Shown piece by piece: positions 28,373 through 36,264 of a stretch of 41,991 nucleotides of DNA. Every line of letters begins with the position of its first letter. Position 1 is the stretch's first letter. Made by a program: the position numbers and the translations under genes. The DNA lies in contig CAIPKV010000001.1 in assembly GCA_903865745.1 (NCBI GenBank), forward strand, positions 1-41,991. Direction: 5' to 3'. The notes under the pieces are model-generated. The model had not been told where the DNA came from and searched no databases. It was given only the letters and a program-made list of their open reading frames with translations. The stretch is from an uncultured Verrucomicrobia subdivision 3 bacterium. Its GTDB lineage: Bacteria > Verrucomicrobiota > Verrucomicrobiia > Limisphaerales > UBA11358.

Positions 28373-29095
28373 ATGCTCGGAATCCTGACCGGCGGCCTGA
28401 ACCTGCTGTATCCACCGGTCTGCCAACTCTGCCGCGCCCAGCGCGCGGAGGCTCGCGAAGGTTTCGTGTGCGAGCAATGCCGGTCACGCGTCCGTTTCAT
28501 CCGCGCACCGTTTTGCCAACGTTGCGGTCTGCCCTTTGACGGCGACCTGACCACCACCTTCATCTGTACTAACTGCAACGACCTCAAGCTCTACTTCACA
28601 TCCGCACACGCAGCCGTCGTCGCCAAGACCGTTGTGCTCGAGGCCATCCACCATTTCAAGTATTCCCACGCGCTTTGGTTTGAGAACTTTCTCGCCGGCC
28701 TGCTCATCCAAGTGGCCGCACCGATTCTAGCCAGCGGCACGTGGCATCACCTTGTCCCCGTACCGTTGCATCCCGTCAAATTGCGGGAACGCGAGTTCAA
28801 TCAAGCCGCGCTCCTCGCCGCCCAATTATCACGCGCCACCAAGATTCCCATGAGTGAGAATATCCTCCGGCGCGTGCATCCCACCGCCACGCAAACCCTG
28901 CTCACGCGAACGGCGCGCGCGGCGAATATGAAGAACGCCTTTGCGGTTCGCCAAGGCACCCGGCTCGATGGTCAAAGAATCGTGCTCGTGGACGACGTCT
29001 TCACGACCGGCGCCACCACCAACGCCTGCGCGCGGGCGTTGCAAGCTGCGGGCGCGGCGGAGGTCTGTGTCTGGACAGTTGCGCGCGGGCTTTAA
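28373..29095 (+). CDS. comF: ComF family phosphoribosyltransferase-like protein
   Basis: This 240-residue protein is linked in other bacteria to DNA uptake and replication-fork work. An N-terminal zinc-finger region has paired cysteines (CQLC, CEQC, CQRCGLPF, CTNC). It is followed by a type I phosphoribosyltransferase fold with the PRPP loop VLVDDVFTTGATT near the C-terminus and the VPVPLHPVKLREREFNQA segment. It is divergent from the kinase (94-bp gap) and 21 bp ahead of accD. The exact role is not established by sequence alone. Confidence 0.9.
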   Translation: MLGILTGGLNLLYPPVCQLCRAQRAEAREGFVCEQCRSRVRFIRAPFCQRCGLPFDGDLTTTFICTNCNDLKLYFTSAHAAVVAKTVVLEAIHHFKYSHALWFENFLAGLLIQVAAPILASGTWHHLVPVPLHPVKLREREFNQAALLAAQLSRATKIPMSENILRRVHPTATQTLLTRTARAANMKNAFAVRQGTRLDGQRIVLVDDVFTTGATTNACARALQAAGAAEVCVWTVARGL

Positions 29096-29116
29096 ATTTC
29101 ATAGTATCAGGCGTTC

Positions 29117-30058
29117 ATGGATACCACTACGTTCCTGAAGAAAACCATCGGTGGCGTGACGCAAGTCGAACCGGCTCTGACGCCGCCGCCCGCTTCCACC
29201 GAGCAAAAGAGCTTTGTCAAAAAAACCAAGCTCGGCAGCAGCAGGTCGAAGAAGCGCGAGATTCCCGAAGGCCTCTGGATTAAATGCCCGGCCTGCGACG
29301 CGCTGGTCTTCGACAAGGAGCTCGACGAGAATCTCCAAGTCTGCCCCAAGTGTCAGCAACATCTTCCGATCGCTTCGCGTGAGCGGATTCACTCCCTCGT
29401 CGAGACCTGCACCTTTCAAGAGATGGATGCCGAGATGGTCAGCGTGGATATCCTTAAATTCGCGAGCTATAAGAGCAAACTCGATCGCGACCGCAAAGCC
29501 ACCATGCTCAAAGACGCCGTGGTCACCGGCGTTGGCAAGATTGGCACCCACACCGTCGCGCTCGGCGTGATGGATTTCCGGTTCATGGGCGGTTCCATGG
29601 GCGCCGTCGTCGGCGAAAAACTCACGCGCCTCATCGAACGCGGCACCGAAGGCGGCTGGCCCGTCGTCATCATTTCCACCAGCGGCGGCGCGCGCATGCA
29701 GGAAGGCGCTTTCAGCTTGATGCAGATGGCCAAGACCTCGGCCGCCCTCGCCTACCACGCGAAACATCGGCATCCCTACCTGAGTGTCCTCACCAACAAC
29801 AGTTATGGCGGGGTCATGGCCAGCTATGCCGCCCTTGGCGATTTGATTCTCGCCGAACCGGGCGCGATGATCGGTTTCGCCGGCCCGCGCGTCATCAAGG
29901 ACACCACGCATGCCGATTTGCCGCCGCGCTTTCAGACCGCGGAATTTCTCCTCGACCACGGGCTCATCGACGCCATCGTCCCGCGCAAAGAGATGAAGGC
30001 GCGCCTGATTACCTACCTCGATTACTTCGCCGCTGGCAAAAAATACGCCGCCGCTTAA
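29117..30058 (+). CDS. accD: Acetyl-CoA carboxylase carboxyltransferase subunit beta
   Basis: This 313-residue subunit transfers CO2 from carboxybiotin to acetyl-CoA, giving malonyl-CoA for fatty acids. The N-terminal zinc ribbon is complete (Cys57, Cys60, Cys76 and Cys79: CPAC ... CPKC). The crotonase-fold core has VVGEKLTRLIERG, STSGGARMQEG and AGPRVIKDTTH. The first 45 residues are a Pro/Lys-rich extension. It follows comF closely and precedes acs. The alpha subunit is not in the window. Confidence 0.96.
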   Translation: MDTTTFLKKTIGGVTQVEPALTPPPASTEQKSFVKKTKLGSSRSKKREIPEGLWIKCPACDALVFDKELDENLQVCPKCQQHLPIASRERIHSLVETCTFQEMDAEMVSVDILKFASYKSKLDRDRKATMLKDAVVTGVGKIGTHTVALGVMDFRFMGGSMGAVVGEKLTRLIERGTEGGWPVVIISTSGGARMQEGAFSLMQMAKTSAALAYHAKHRHPYLSVLTNNSYGGVMASYAALGDLILAEPGAMIGFAGPRVIKDTTHADLPPRFQTAEFLLDHGLIDAIVPRKEMKARLITYLDYFAAGKKYAAA

Positions 30059-30154
30059 TCTCCGTCAGCCCCCACTTTCTTCTGTCCAGCGCATGACCGC
30101 GATTGACACCGCGCGCTTATTTTCGGAAATTCACGACTTAATTTCACCACACCC

Positions 30155-32170
30155 ATGAGCGACCACGCCATCTCCACTGAATCTTTGCAACAAGCCGGAC
30201 GCACCTTCCCGCCGTCTGCCGATACCGTCAAACGCGCCCACCTCAATGCCGCGCAGTACGATGCCTTGTATCGCCGCTCGATTAGCGAACCCGACGCGTT
30301 CTGGCTCGAACAGGCGAACACCCTCGACTGGTTCAAGAAACCAACGGTCGCCGGCAACTATACGTGGGACACGGCGGCGCGGAAGATCGAGCATACGTTT
30401 TTCGCGGATGGCCAACTCAATATCACGACGAATTGCTTAGACCGCCATCTGGCAACGCGCGGAAATCAAACCGCCATCATCTGGCAAGGTGAGCCGGAGG
30501 ATGAAGTCAAACACATCACCTACGCCGAACTCCACGCCGACGTCTGCAAATTCGCGAATGTCCTCAAATCCCTCGGTATCAAGAAGGGCGACCGCGTGGC
30601 CATCTATCTGCCCATGATTCCCGAGGCCGCCGTCGCCATGCTTGGCTGCGCGCGCATCGGGGCGATTCATAACGTCATTTTCGGTGGGTTCAGCTCGGAC
30701 GCGCTCGCCGGCCGCATCAATGATTCCGAATGTAAACTCCTCATCACCGCCAACGTCTCCCTGCGCGCCGGCAAAATCATCCCCCTCAAAGAACTCGCCG
30801 ATACTGCGCTCAAACACACGCCCAGCATCGAACACGTCATCGTCGTCCAGCGTAATGCCGAGCCTTGCAACATTGTTCCCGTTCGCGACAAGTGGTATCA
30901 CGAATTGATGAACGGTGGGGCGAGTGTCCTCACGAGCCGGCTCGCGGGGACGCTCGCCCCACCAGATAAATGCCCGCCGGAACCGATGAACGCCGAGGAT
31001 TATCTTTTCATCCTTTACACCAGCGGTTCCACCGGCAAGCCCAAGGGCGTCGTCCACAGCACCGCCGGTTATCTGCTCTGGAGCGCGCTCACGCACAAAT
31101 ACGTTTTCGACATCCACCCCGGCGACGTCTATTTCTGCACCGCGGATATCGGCTGGGTCACCGGCCACAGCTACGTCATCTACGGCCCGCTCTGCAACGG
31201 CGGCACCACCCTCATGTTCGAAGGCGTGCCCACCTATCCTGACGCCGGCCGTTTCTGGAAAATTGTCGAGAAGTTCAAGGTCAACTCCTTCTACACCGCC
31301 CCCACCGCCATCCGCGCGCTCATCCGGCTCGGCGATGAATGGCCGGCCAAATACGATCTCTCCTCCCTCCGCGTCCTCGGCTCCGTCGGCGAACCCATCA
31401 ATCCCGAAGCGTGGATGTGGTATTACAAACATATCGGCCACGAACATTGCCCCATCGTGGATACCTGGTGGCAGACCGAGACCGGCGGTCACCTCATCAC
31501 GCCTTTGCCCGGCGCGCACACGCTCAAACCCGGCAGCGCTGGCCGCCCCTTCTTTGGCGTCGAGCCGGTCGTCTTGCGCGATGACAGCAGCGAATGCAGC
31601 CCCAACGAAGGCGGCAAACTCTGCATCAAGAAACCCTGGCCCGGCATCATGCGCACCACCTGGGGCGACCATCTGCGCTTTGTGAACACCTATTTCTCCA
31701 CCTACAAAGACATGTATTTCACCGGCGACGGCTGCCGCGTGGATGCCGACGGCGATTACTGGCTGATGGGCCGGGTGGACGACGTCGTCAACGTCTCCGG
31801 CCATCGCATCGGCACGGCCGAAGTCGAGAGCGCCCTCGTGAGCCACGCGAAGGTGGCGGAAGCCGCCGTTGCGCCCATGCCGCATGACATCAAGGGCCAG
31901 GCCCTCTACGCCTTCGTCACGCTGAAGGACGGCGTCGCCGAGAGCGAGGAATTGAAGAAAGACCTCGCCGCGCATGTCCGCAAGGAAATCGGCGCCATCG
32001 CGGTGCCCGACAAAATTCAATTTGCGCCCGGGCTGCCGAAGACGCGCTCCGGCAAAATCATGCGGCGCATCCTGCGGAAGATCGCCGAGAACCACACCGA
32101 CCAGATTGGCGACACCTCCACGCTCGCCGACCCCGGCGTCGTGGACGCCCTCGTCAAGGGGAAGCAATGA
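30155..32170 (+). CDS. acs: Acetyl-CoA synthetase
   Basis: This 671-residue AMP-forming ligase makes acetyl-CoA from acetate, ATP and CoA. The P-loop [11 protein letters not shown] is near residue 287, followed by [28 protein letters not shown] and the C-terminal SGKIMRR with Lys634, the residue acetylated in other Acs proteins. Residues 254-270 ([17 protein letters not shown]) are unusual: they are encoded by a 50-bp palindromic repeat inserted in frame between WYHELMN and [10 protein letters not shown]. The insert lies in a surface loop region upstream of the P-loop, so the enzyme is probably still active. Confidence 0.96.
   Translation: MSDHAISTESLQQAGRTFPPSADTVKRAHLNAAQYDALYRRSISEPDAFWLEQANTLDWFKKPTVAGNYTWDTAARKIEHTFFADGQLNITTNCLDRHLATRGNQTAIIWQGEPEDEVKHITYAELHADVCKFANVLKSLGIKKGDRVAIYLPMIPEAAVAMLGCARIGAIHNVIFGGFSSDALAGRINDSECKLLITANVSLRAGKIIPLKELADTALKHTPSIEHVIVVQRNAEPCNIVPVRDKWYHELMNGGASVLTSRLAGTLAPPDKCPPEPMNAEDYLFILYTSGSTGKPKGVVHSTAGYLLWSALTHKYVFDIHPGDVYFCTADIGWVTGHSYVIYGPLCNGGTTLMFEGVPTYPDAGRFWKIVEKFKVNSFYTAPTAIRALIRLGDEWPAKYDLSSLRVLGSVGEPINPEAWMWYYKHIGHEHCPIVDTWWQTETGGHLITPLPGAHTLKPGSAGRPFFGVEPVVLRDDSSECSPNEGGKLCIKKPWPGIMRTTWGDHLRFVNTYFSTYKDMYFTGDGCRVDADGDYWLMGRVDDVVNVSGHRIGTAEVESALVSHAKVAEAAVAPMPHDIKGQALYAFVTLKDGVAESEELKKDLAAHVRKEIGAIAVPDKIQFAPGLPKTRSGKIMRRILRKIAENHTDQIGDTSTLADPGVVDALVKGKQ
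30914..30963. mobile_element. 50-bp palindromic repeat inserted in acs
   Basis: The two halves are near-perfect inverted copies. The outer 11 bases (ggtggggcgag / ctcgccccacc) match exactly, and 24 of 27 match over the half-element, centred on ccgg. Length and phase keep the acs frame open. On the other strand it reads [10 protein letters not shown], a peptide typical of interspersed verrucomicrobial repeats as I recall them. This is probably a REP-like element spread by unknown means; no transposase is nearby. Confidence 0.75.
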
Positions 32171-32245
32171 ACTCAAAAGCTTTCCAAACTAGATAAAGGA
32201 TAGTATGCAATCCCTAGAGCCTACTATCTATCGGCGCGTTTAAAT

Positions 32246-32593
32246 ATGTCTCGCAACATAACCATACTGGCGTTGATTCAGTTGTTGGTTGTGATATTGG
32301 GATACTTTGCGCTCGGTATTGTTCTCAAAGCTAGTGGTTACCCGCATGATCCACCATTCTTTGCCAGTTTAAGTCGAGTTGTTTGGAGTCCGCTTGCTTT
32401 ACTCTTGCGGGCCCATGGGTTGACATTGTTGTTAGCTCCAGTTGTCTGGACAGTTTTAACTTCTCTCACACAGAATCGGCGGATTATTTTTTCGCAGGAT
32501 ACATGGCTTGTTATCGGATTCGCTATACCCGTCACTATTATCACCCTTTTTATCTACGCTTGCATCCATCGATACGCGGTTGTGCCAAATTGA
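32246..32593 (+). CDS. Small hypothetical membrane protein
   Basis: This 115-residue protein has three predicted membrane helices, at about residues 6-27, 50-72 and 86-108 (WLVIGFAIPVTIITLFIYAC). It resembles no family I recognise. Base use is more AT-rich than acs, which ends 75 bp upstream. No clear ribosome binding site is visible before the ATG. The hydrophobic pattern with basic loops (TQNRR) supports a real protein, but chance cannot be excluded. Confidence 0.5.
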   Translation: MSRNITILALIQLLVVILGYFALGIVLKASGYPHDPPFFASLSRVVWSPLALLLRAHGLTLLLAPVVWTVLTSLTQNRRIIFSQDTWLVIGFAIPVTIITLFIYACIHRYAVVPN

Positions 32594-32631
32594 TTATACG
32601 ACTAATCCAAAGGCAGGCTGCGACCAAGTCA

Positions 32632-32693
32632 GCGCCGTAGGCGCGGCATCATTGTAGCCACCCCAGCCACCGTTAGCCCGCCCCGTCGGGGCG
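32632..32693. repeat. REP-like pair of GC-rich hairpins
   Basis: There are two short perfect hairpins, gcgcc-gta-ggcgc (32632-32644) and cgcccc-gtc-ggggcg (32679-32693), separated by gcatcattgtagccacc. The first has the look of dispersed gcgccgtaggcgcggcat elements seen between genes of planctomycetes and verrucomicrobia. It lies downstream of acs and the small membrane-protein gene but has no T run, so it is not a clear terminator. Confidence 0.55.
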
Positions 32694-32761
32694 ACAGCTT
32701 CCCCGTGCCGCCACCGGCTTAGGCCATATTCACCCCCAAATGGACGCCAACTACCGCAAAA

Positions 32762-33075
32762 CCGGTCACAAATCGTCCAGTGTTTGTCATAAAGCGTGGA
32801 GGAAACGTCGCATTGCGTGGAGGGAACGTGACATTCCGTGCAGGGAACGCCTCAATGCGTGCTGCGGTACCCCCTGGCGTGCAGGGAAAGTGACCAAGCG
32901 TCCAGCGTTTGTCGCAAAGCGTGGACGATTTGTAACAAAGCGTTTAGCAGTTATCGCAAAGCGTCCAGCATTTGTGACAAAGCGTGCAGGAAACGGGGCA
33001 AAGCGTGGAGGGAATGTCACATTCCGTGGAGGGAATGAGGCAAAGCGTCCAGGGAACGTGGCATTGCGTGATGGA
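32762..33075. repeat. Array 2: 21-nt modular tandem repeat, about 15 units
   Basis: Units start at 32762, 32783, 32804, 32825, 32846, 32867 and then 32887 to 33055 in steps of 21. The common form is [tttgt or aacgt/aatgt] + [cgc, gac or cac] + [aaagcg, attgcg or attccg] + [tgg, tcc or tgc] + [aggg, agga or agca]. The unit at 32867 is 20 nt, which shifts the frame of any protein, yet the DNA pattern continues unchanged on both sides. An open frame (32740-33258, plus) spans it without any domain. I therefore regard the array as noncoding. The sequence vocabulary differs completely from arrays 1 and 3. Confidence 0.85.
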
Positions 33076-33096
33076 AATGCGACGTTTCCATCGCGC
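33066..33096. repeat. Hairpin closing array 2
   Basis: Arms 33066-33077 (gcgtgatggaaa) and 33085-33096 (tttccatcgcgc) pair over 12 positions with one G-T type mismatch and a 7-base loop. The left arm is the last clear unit of array 2. The 7-base loop is the same size as that of the hairpin at the start of array 1. Confidence 0.6.
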
Positions 33097-33237
33097 ATTA
33101 TGACGTCAACCGTAGTAAAAACGACGTTGGGAGGGCGAAAAACGTCAAAACCGACGGCTTTGACCGTTTCCAATGGGGAAGCTGTACAAAAAATGACAGT
33201 TGAGACCGGCATTCGTCCGGTTGCCAGCGTTCTGGCC

Positions 33238-33468
33238 TCACTCGGACTTGGTACCTAAATTGGCCGGGTCGGGATAGCAACGGAAGTTTTTGTTACCGTG
33301 GCCGCCGCCGTAGGTAGAACCCGTTACCCCCGCCGTCGTGGCCGCGAGTTCGGCATAAGTGGCGTTGACCTCTGCCTCAGACGACGCGTGATCATACCGA
33401 CTCACCTCGTAAATATCGTAAATAAAGAGGAAGTTGAAGTGCCGATGATTGGACGCGGAGCCGCTGAC
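33238..33468 (-). pseudogene. Possible C-terminal gene remnant behind hemA
   Basis: Directly after the hemA stop codon, the same frame stays open for 76 codons to a TGA at 33238. The translation is Gly/Tyr/Asn-rich (FLFIYDIYEVSRYDHAS, then TTAGVTGSTYGGGHGNKNF and RCYPDPANL). It does not look like the GluTR dimerisation domain. It has no start codon of its own and overlaps the tail of the frame running through array 2. It may be the end of a lost gene, perhaps a surface or phage-type protein. Chance openness is possible. Confidence 0.3.
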
Positions 33469-34506
33469 CTAGATGTTCACTTGAAAGGCGGTCGGACGAT
33501 TCGCGGACAACAGGGCGGCGACTTTTTCGGCGATGATCTGTTCGCAGCGGGCGACTTCTTCCTGGCGCAGGCTCAAGTATTCGTTCGCAATGCTCTGGAG
33601 GTCGTCCACGTTGTAGAGATAGACGTTGTCGAGTTCGCTGACGGTCGGGTCGATGTCGCGCGGCACGGCAATATCTATGAGCAGCAATGGCCGGTGCTGG
33701 CGGCGGCGCATCAGGGGTTCGAGGGTGGCGCGGTCAAGAATGGCTTTGGTCGCGGCGGTGCTGCTGATGGCGATGTCAATGCGCTCAAACTCTTCCGGCC
33801 AGTGTTCCCACGGCACGGTGCGGGCGGCGAGTTCAGCGGCCAGGGCCGTGGCGCGTTCGGGTGAGCGGTTAGTGACGGTGATGCGCTGGACGCCGCGCGA
33901 TTGCAGGGCGCGCGCGGTCTTCTCGCTGGTCTCGCCGGCGCCAATCACGAGGACTTCGTGTTCGGCCAGCGTGGTAAATATCTTCTCCGCCAGCTCGACG
34001 GCAGCGGACATGACGGAGACACTGCCGCGCTGGATGTTGGTCGCGGTGCGAATGTGCTTGGCCACGTTGAAGGCGCGCTGGAAGGCTTTGTTGAGCCTTG
34101 CGCCGGTGTGCTTGTGGGTGAAGGCGAGCTCGTAGGCGGCCTTGAGCTGACCAAAAATCTCGGTCTCGCCGATGACCATGGAGTCGAGCCCGGCGGCGAC
34201 CTTGAAGAGATGCTGCAAACTATGCGGCTCGGCGATGGTATATAACTCGTCACCGAGCGCACCATCGTAGGCGTGATGCGCGATGAGGAATTTTTTGAAT
34301 TCAACGAAGGCGGCGTCCGGCGCTAGCGTGGTGGCGGCGTAAATTTCTACGCGGTTGCAGGTGGAAAGGATGGTGGCCTCGGTGGCAAGACCGGCGGCGC
34401 GCAAGGCAGCCAACGCTTCGGGAATCCGGCTTTGATCAAAGGCGAAGCGTTCGCGCAATTCGACAGGCGCGGAGCGGTGGCTCAAACCGATAACGACGAC
34501 GCTCAT
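33469..34506 (-). CDS. hemA: Glutamyl-tRNA reductase
   Basis: This 345-residue enzyme reduces glutamyl-tRNA to glutamate-1-semialdehyde, the first step of tetrapyrrole synthesis. The catalytic Cys50 lies in STCNRVEIY. The AGLDSMVIGETEIFGQ segment is present, and the NADPH domain has VLVIGAGETSEKTARAL. The protein stops soon after CEQIIAEKVAALLSANRP, so most of the helical C-terminal dimerisation domain (usually another 70-100 residues) is absent. Its ATG directly follows the stop of the hemX-like gene. Confidence 0.93.
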   Translation of the reverse strand: MSVVVIGLSHRSAPVELRERFAFDQSRIPEALAALRAAGLATEATILSTCNRVEIYAATTLAPDAAFVEFKKFLIAHHAYDGALGDELYTIAEPHSLQHLFKVAAGLDSMVIGETEIFGQLKAAYELAFTHKHTGARLNKAFQRAFNVAKHIRTATNIQRGSVSVMSAAVELAEKIFTTLAEHEVLVIGAGETSEKTARALQSRGVQRITVTNRSPERATALAAELAARTVPWEHWPEEFERIDIAISSTAATKAILDRATLEPLMRRRQHRPLLLIDIAVPRDIDPTVSELDNVYLYNVDDLQSIANEYLSLRQEEVARCEQIIAEKVAALLSANRPTAFQVNI

Positions 34507-35325
34507 TTAATTATGCAGGCCGGAGTAGTAATTAGTGATGCCGAACGTCAGCAGCAGGAAGACGAACACGAGGATAACCCCGATGGCGAAGCGCCGGCTG
34601 GAGCGGCCAAACTTCTTATAGGCAACGAGCGCCTCCAGATAGGCGAGCCACAGGAGCGCAGACCAGAGGACTTTGGTGTCAGACCAGTAGGGCTTGCCCG
34701 CGTGCCGGGGGAGTTGCGAGCCAGCGGCGAGGCCGATGGTGAGCAGGACGAAGCCGACAGCAACAAGCCGGAAGGTGATGTATTCCAGCCGCTGGATGGA
34801 CGGCAGGAGGGAGAGGAGCGCACGGAGTTTGTGGAATTTTAGATCATGACGTTGCATGAGGAACATGCCAGCCGCAACCGCCGCGAGGCCAAAGGCGCCG
34901 TAGGATTGCAAAATGGTGGCGGCATGAATGCTGCGCAGCGCGCCGGAGAATTCGGGCTTGGGGCCGTGCGGCGGATCGAGCGATGGCATCAGGGCAAACA
35001 CGCCAATGGTGAATAGCACCGGCGCGGTGAACGCGGCGAGGAACTTGAAACGCGGCAACAGCGAGTAAACGAGACACGCGAGGCCGAGGGCCCAGAGCAA
35101 AAAGGTGGTGGCTTCGTAGAGGTTGTTGACGGGGCAACTGTGCAGGGTCATGCCGCGCTTGGCCATGGCGAGGGTGTGCAGCGCGACGCCGGCGACGAGT
35201 AGAAAGTAGTTAACCCATTCGTCCCGGCGGAAACCTTTGCGCCAAAGAAAGACGGAGTAGATCGTTGCCAGACCATAAAAGGTCACGGCAAGCATGAAGC
35301 AGTGCCGGTCGGTGAACCAAGCCAT
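34507..35325 (-). CDS. HemX/CcsA-like membrane protein
   Basis: This 272-residue polytopic membrane protein of the cytochrome c assembly (CcsA/HemX) family has about eight helices. It contains the family blocks CPVNNLYEATTFLLW and KPYWSDTKVLWSALLWLAYL. Placement immediately before hemA with no gap is the arrangement known for hemX, where the protein influences GluTR levels. The alternative is a role in cytochrome c maturation; no ccsB is in the window. It starts 36 bp after the comB-like gene. Confidence 0.82.
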   Translation of the reverse strand: MAWFTDRHCFMLAVTFYGLATIYSVFLWRKGFRRDEWVNYFLLVAGVALHTLAMAKRGMTLHSCPVNNLYEATTFLLWALGLACLVYSLLPRFKFLAAFTAPVLFTIGVFALMPSLDPPHGPKPEFSGALRSIHAATILQSYGAFGLAAVAAGMFLMQRHDLKFHKLRALLSLLPSIQRLEYITFRLVAVGFVLLTIGLAAGSQLPRHAGKPYWSDTKVLWSALLWLAYLEALVAYKKFGRSSRRFAIGVILVFVFLLLTFGITNYYSGLHN

Positions 35326-35361
35326 GTGAACAGGCTAAAGGTAAAGCGGTCGAGCGGCAAT

Positions 35362-36114
35362 TCAAACCGACCGGAGCTTGCCATCGGCATCGAGTCGCGC
35401 CACCAGCTTGAATACATCGCGCCGGGCGCAGAAGGCAACGTCGTCGCGCAGTTCGGTAATGCCGAGCAGGCGGCGACCATTCTCGGAATTGCTAATGGCG
35501 TTGGCGAGATTGGTGAGCACGGCCTGCACATAGGCAGCGCGGGCGGCTGTTGAATTGGCGGATTTGTTGATCTGCGTGGTCTTGCCGGTAGCCAGCGCTT
35601 CCACCACCGCACCGGCGGCGAGGATGTCTTCCGACGCCGACTGCTCGCCCGTGCCAGCGCAGATGAGGAGAATCTCTTTTTCCTCGCGCAAATAATCCAC
35701 CGTGGCTCCGAGGTTCAGGAATGACGCGGCCAGAACCGTCTTCGCATTCGCACAAGCCCGCAAGGCGCGCGTGCCATTCGTGGTGGTGCTGACAATGATA
35801 TTGCCGCGCACCTTCTCGGCGGAAAACTCGCGCGGGGAATTGCCAAAATCGAAATCCACGCCACCCGCTTGCGCGGCGCGGATGCGCACGCCATCACGCT
35901 CGCCAGCGAGCAGAACTTCGGGGTTGCGCTGGCGGAGGGCGACGGCTTCGGCGATTTCGCAGACGGGGATGATGGCGCTCGCGCCGTTGTGCAAGGCGGT
36001 AACGAAGGTACTCGTCGCGCGCAGAATGTCGAACACCACGCAAACCGTGCCGCGCAAATCACGCTGGGCGAGCGCCGGTAAATCCGCCGGTGTCAGGATG
36101 GTTTCAATAGTCAT
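35362..36114 (-). CDS. comB: 2-phosphosulfolactate phosphatase family protein (ComB-like)
   Basis: This 250-residue protein matches the ComB family, named for hydrolysis of 2-phosphosulfolactate to sulfolactate. Visible signatures are VVFDILRATSTFVTAL, LAGERDGVRI, FDFGNSPREF, TTTNGTRALRAC and CAGTGEQSASEDILAAGAV. No ComA, ComC or other sulfolactate genes are nearby. The real substrate may differ. It probably starts a comB-hemX-hemA transcription unit on the minus strand. Confidence 0.88.
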   Translation of the reverse strand: MTIETILTPADLPALAQRDLRGTVCVVFDILRATSTFVTALHNGASAIIPVCEIAEAVALRQRNPEVLLAGERDGVRIRAAQAGGVDFDFGNSPREFSAEKVRGNIIVSTTTNGTRALRACANAKTVLAASFLNLGATVDYLREEKEILLICAGTGEQSASEDILAAGAVVEALATGKTTQINKSANSTAARAAYVQAVLTNLANAISNSENGRRLLGITELRDDVAFCARRDVFKLVARLDADGKLRSV

Positions 36115-36201
36115 GTCAGATATTCTTCAAGTGCCGTAAAAAACTATTCCACGCGCAGCACTGAGCCATGCGCGCATGCCCATGTCAACCGCCAAAGAAA
36201 A

Positions 36202-36228
36202 ACGGCGCGTACTTTTGGTACGCGCCGT
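36202..36228 (-). terminator. Rho-independent terminator of glnII
   Basis: An 11-bp perfect stem (36202-36212 / 36218-36228, acggcgcgtac / gtacgcgccgt) has a 5-base loop. On the minus strand it is followed by tttttc. It is located 37 bases past the glutamine synthetase stop codon. Confidence 0.92.
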
Positions 36229-36264
36229 CCCCCAATTCCTCCGTAGCCGGGGTTTTTGGAAGGA

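Noticed and set aside
28279-28587. Longer N-terminus of the kinase
   Set aside because: The extra codons overlap the divergent comF gene, are Arg/Trp-rich and carry no domain. The ATG at 28278 fits the kinase fold.
30437-32176. 579-residue open frame antisense to acs
   Set aside because: It mirrors a well-conserved acs gene. Long antisense frames are common in GC-rich genes and no family is recognisable.
33298-33864. Plus-strand open frame of 188 codons opposite hemA
   Set aside because: It overlaps the conserved hemA gene in antisense and has shadow-type composition.
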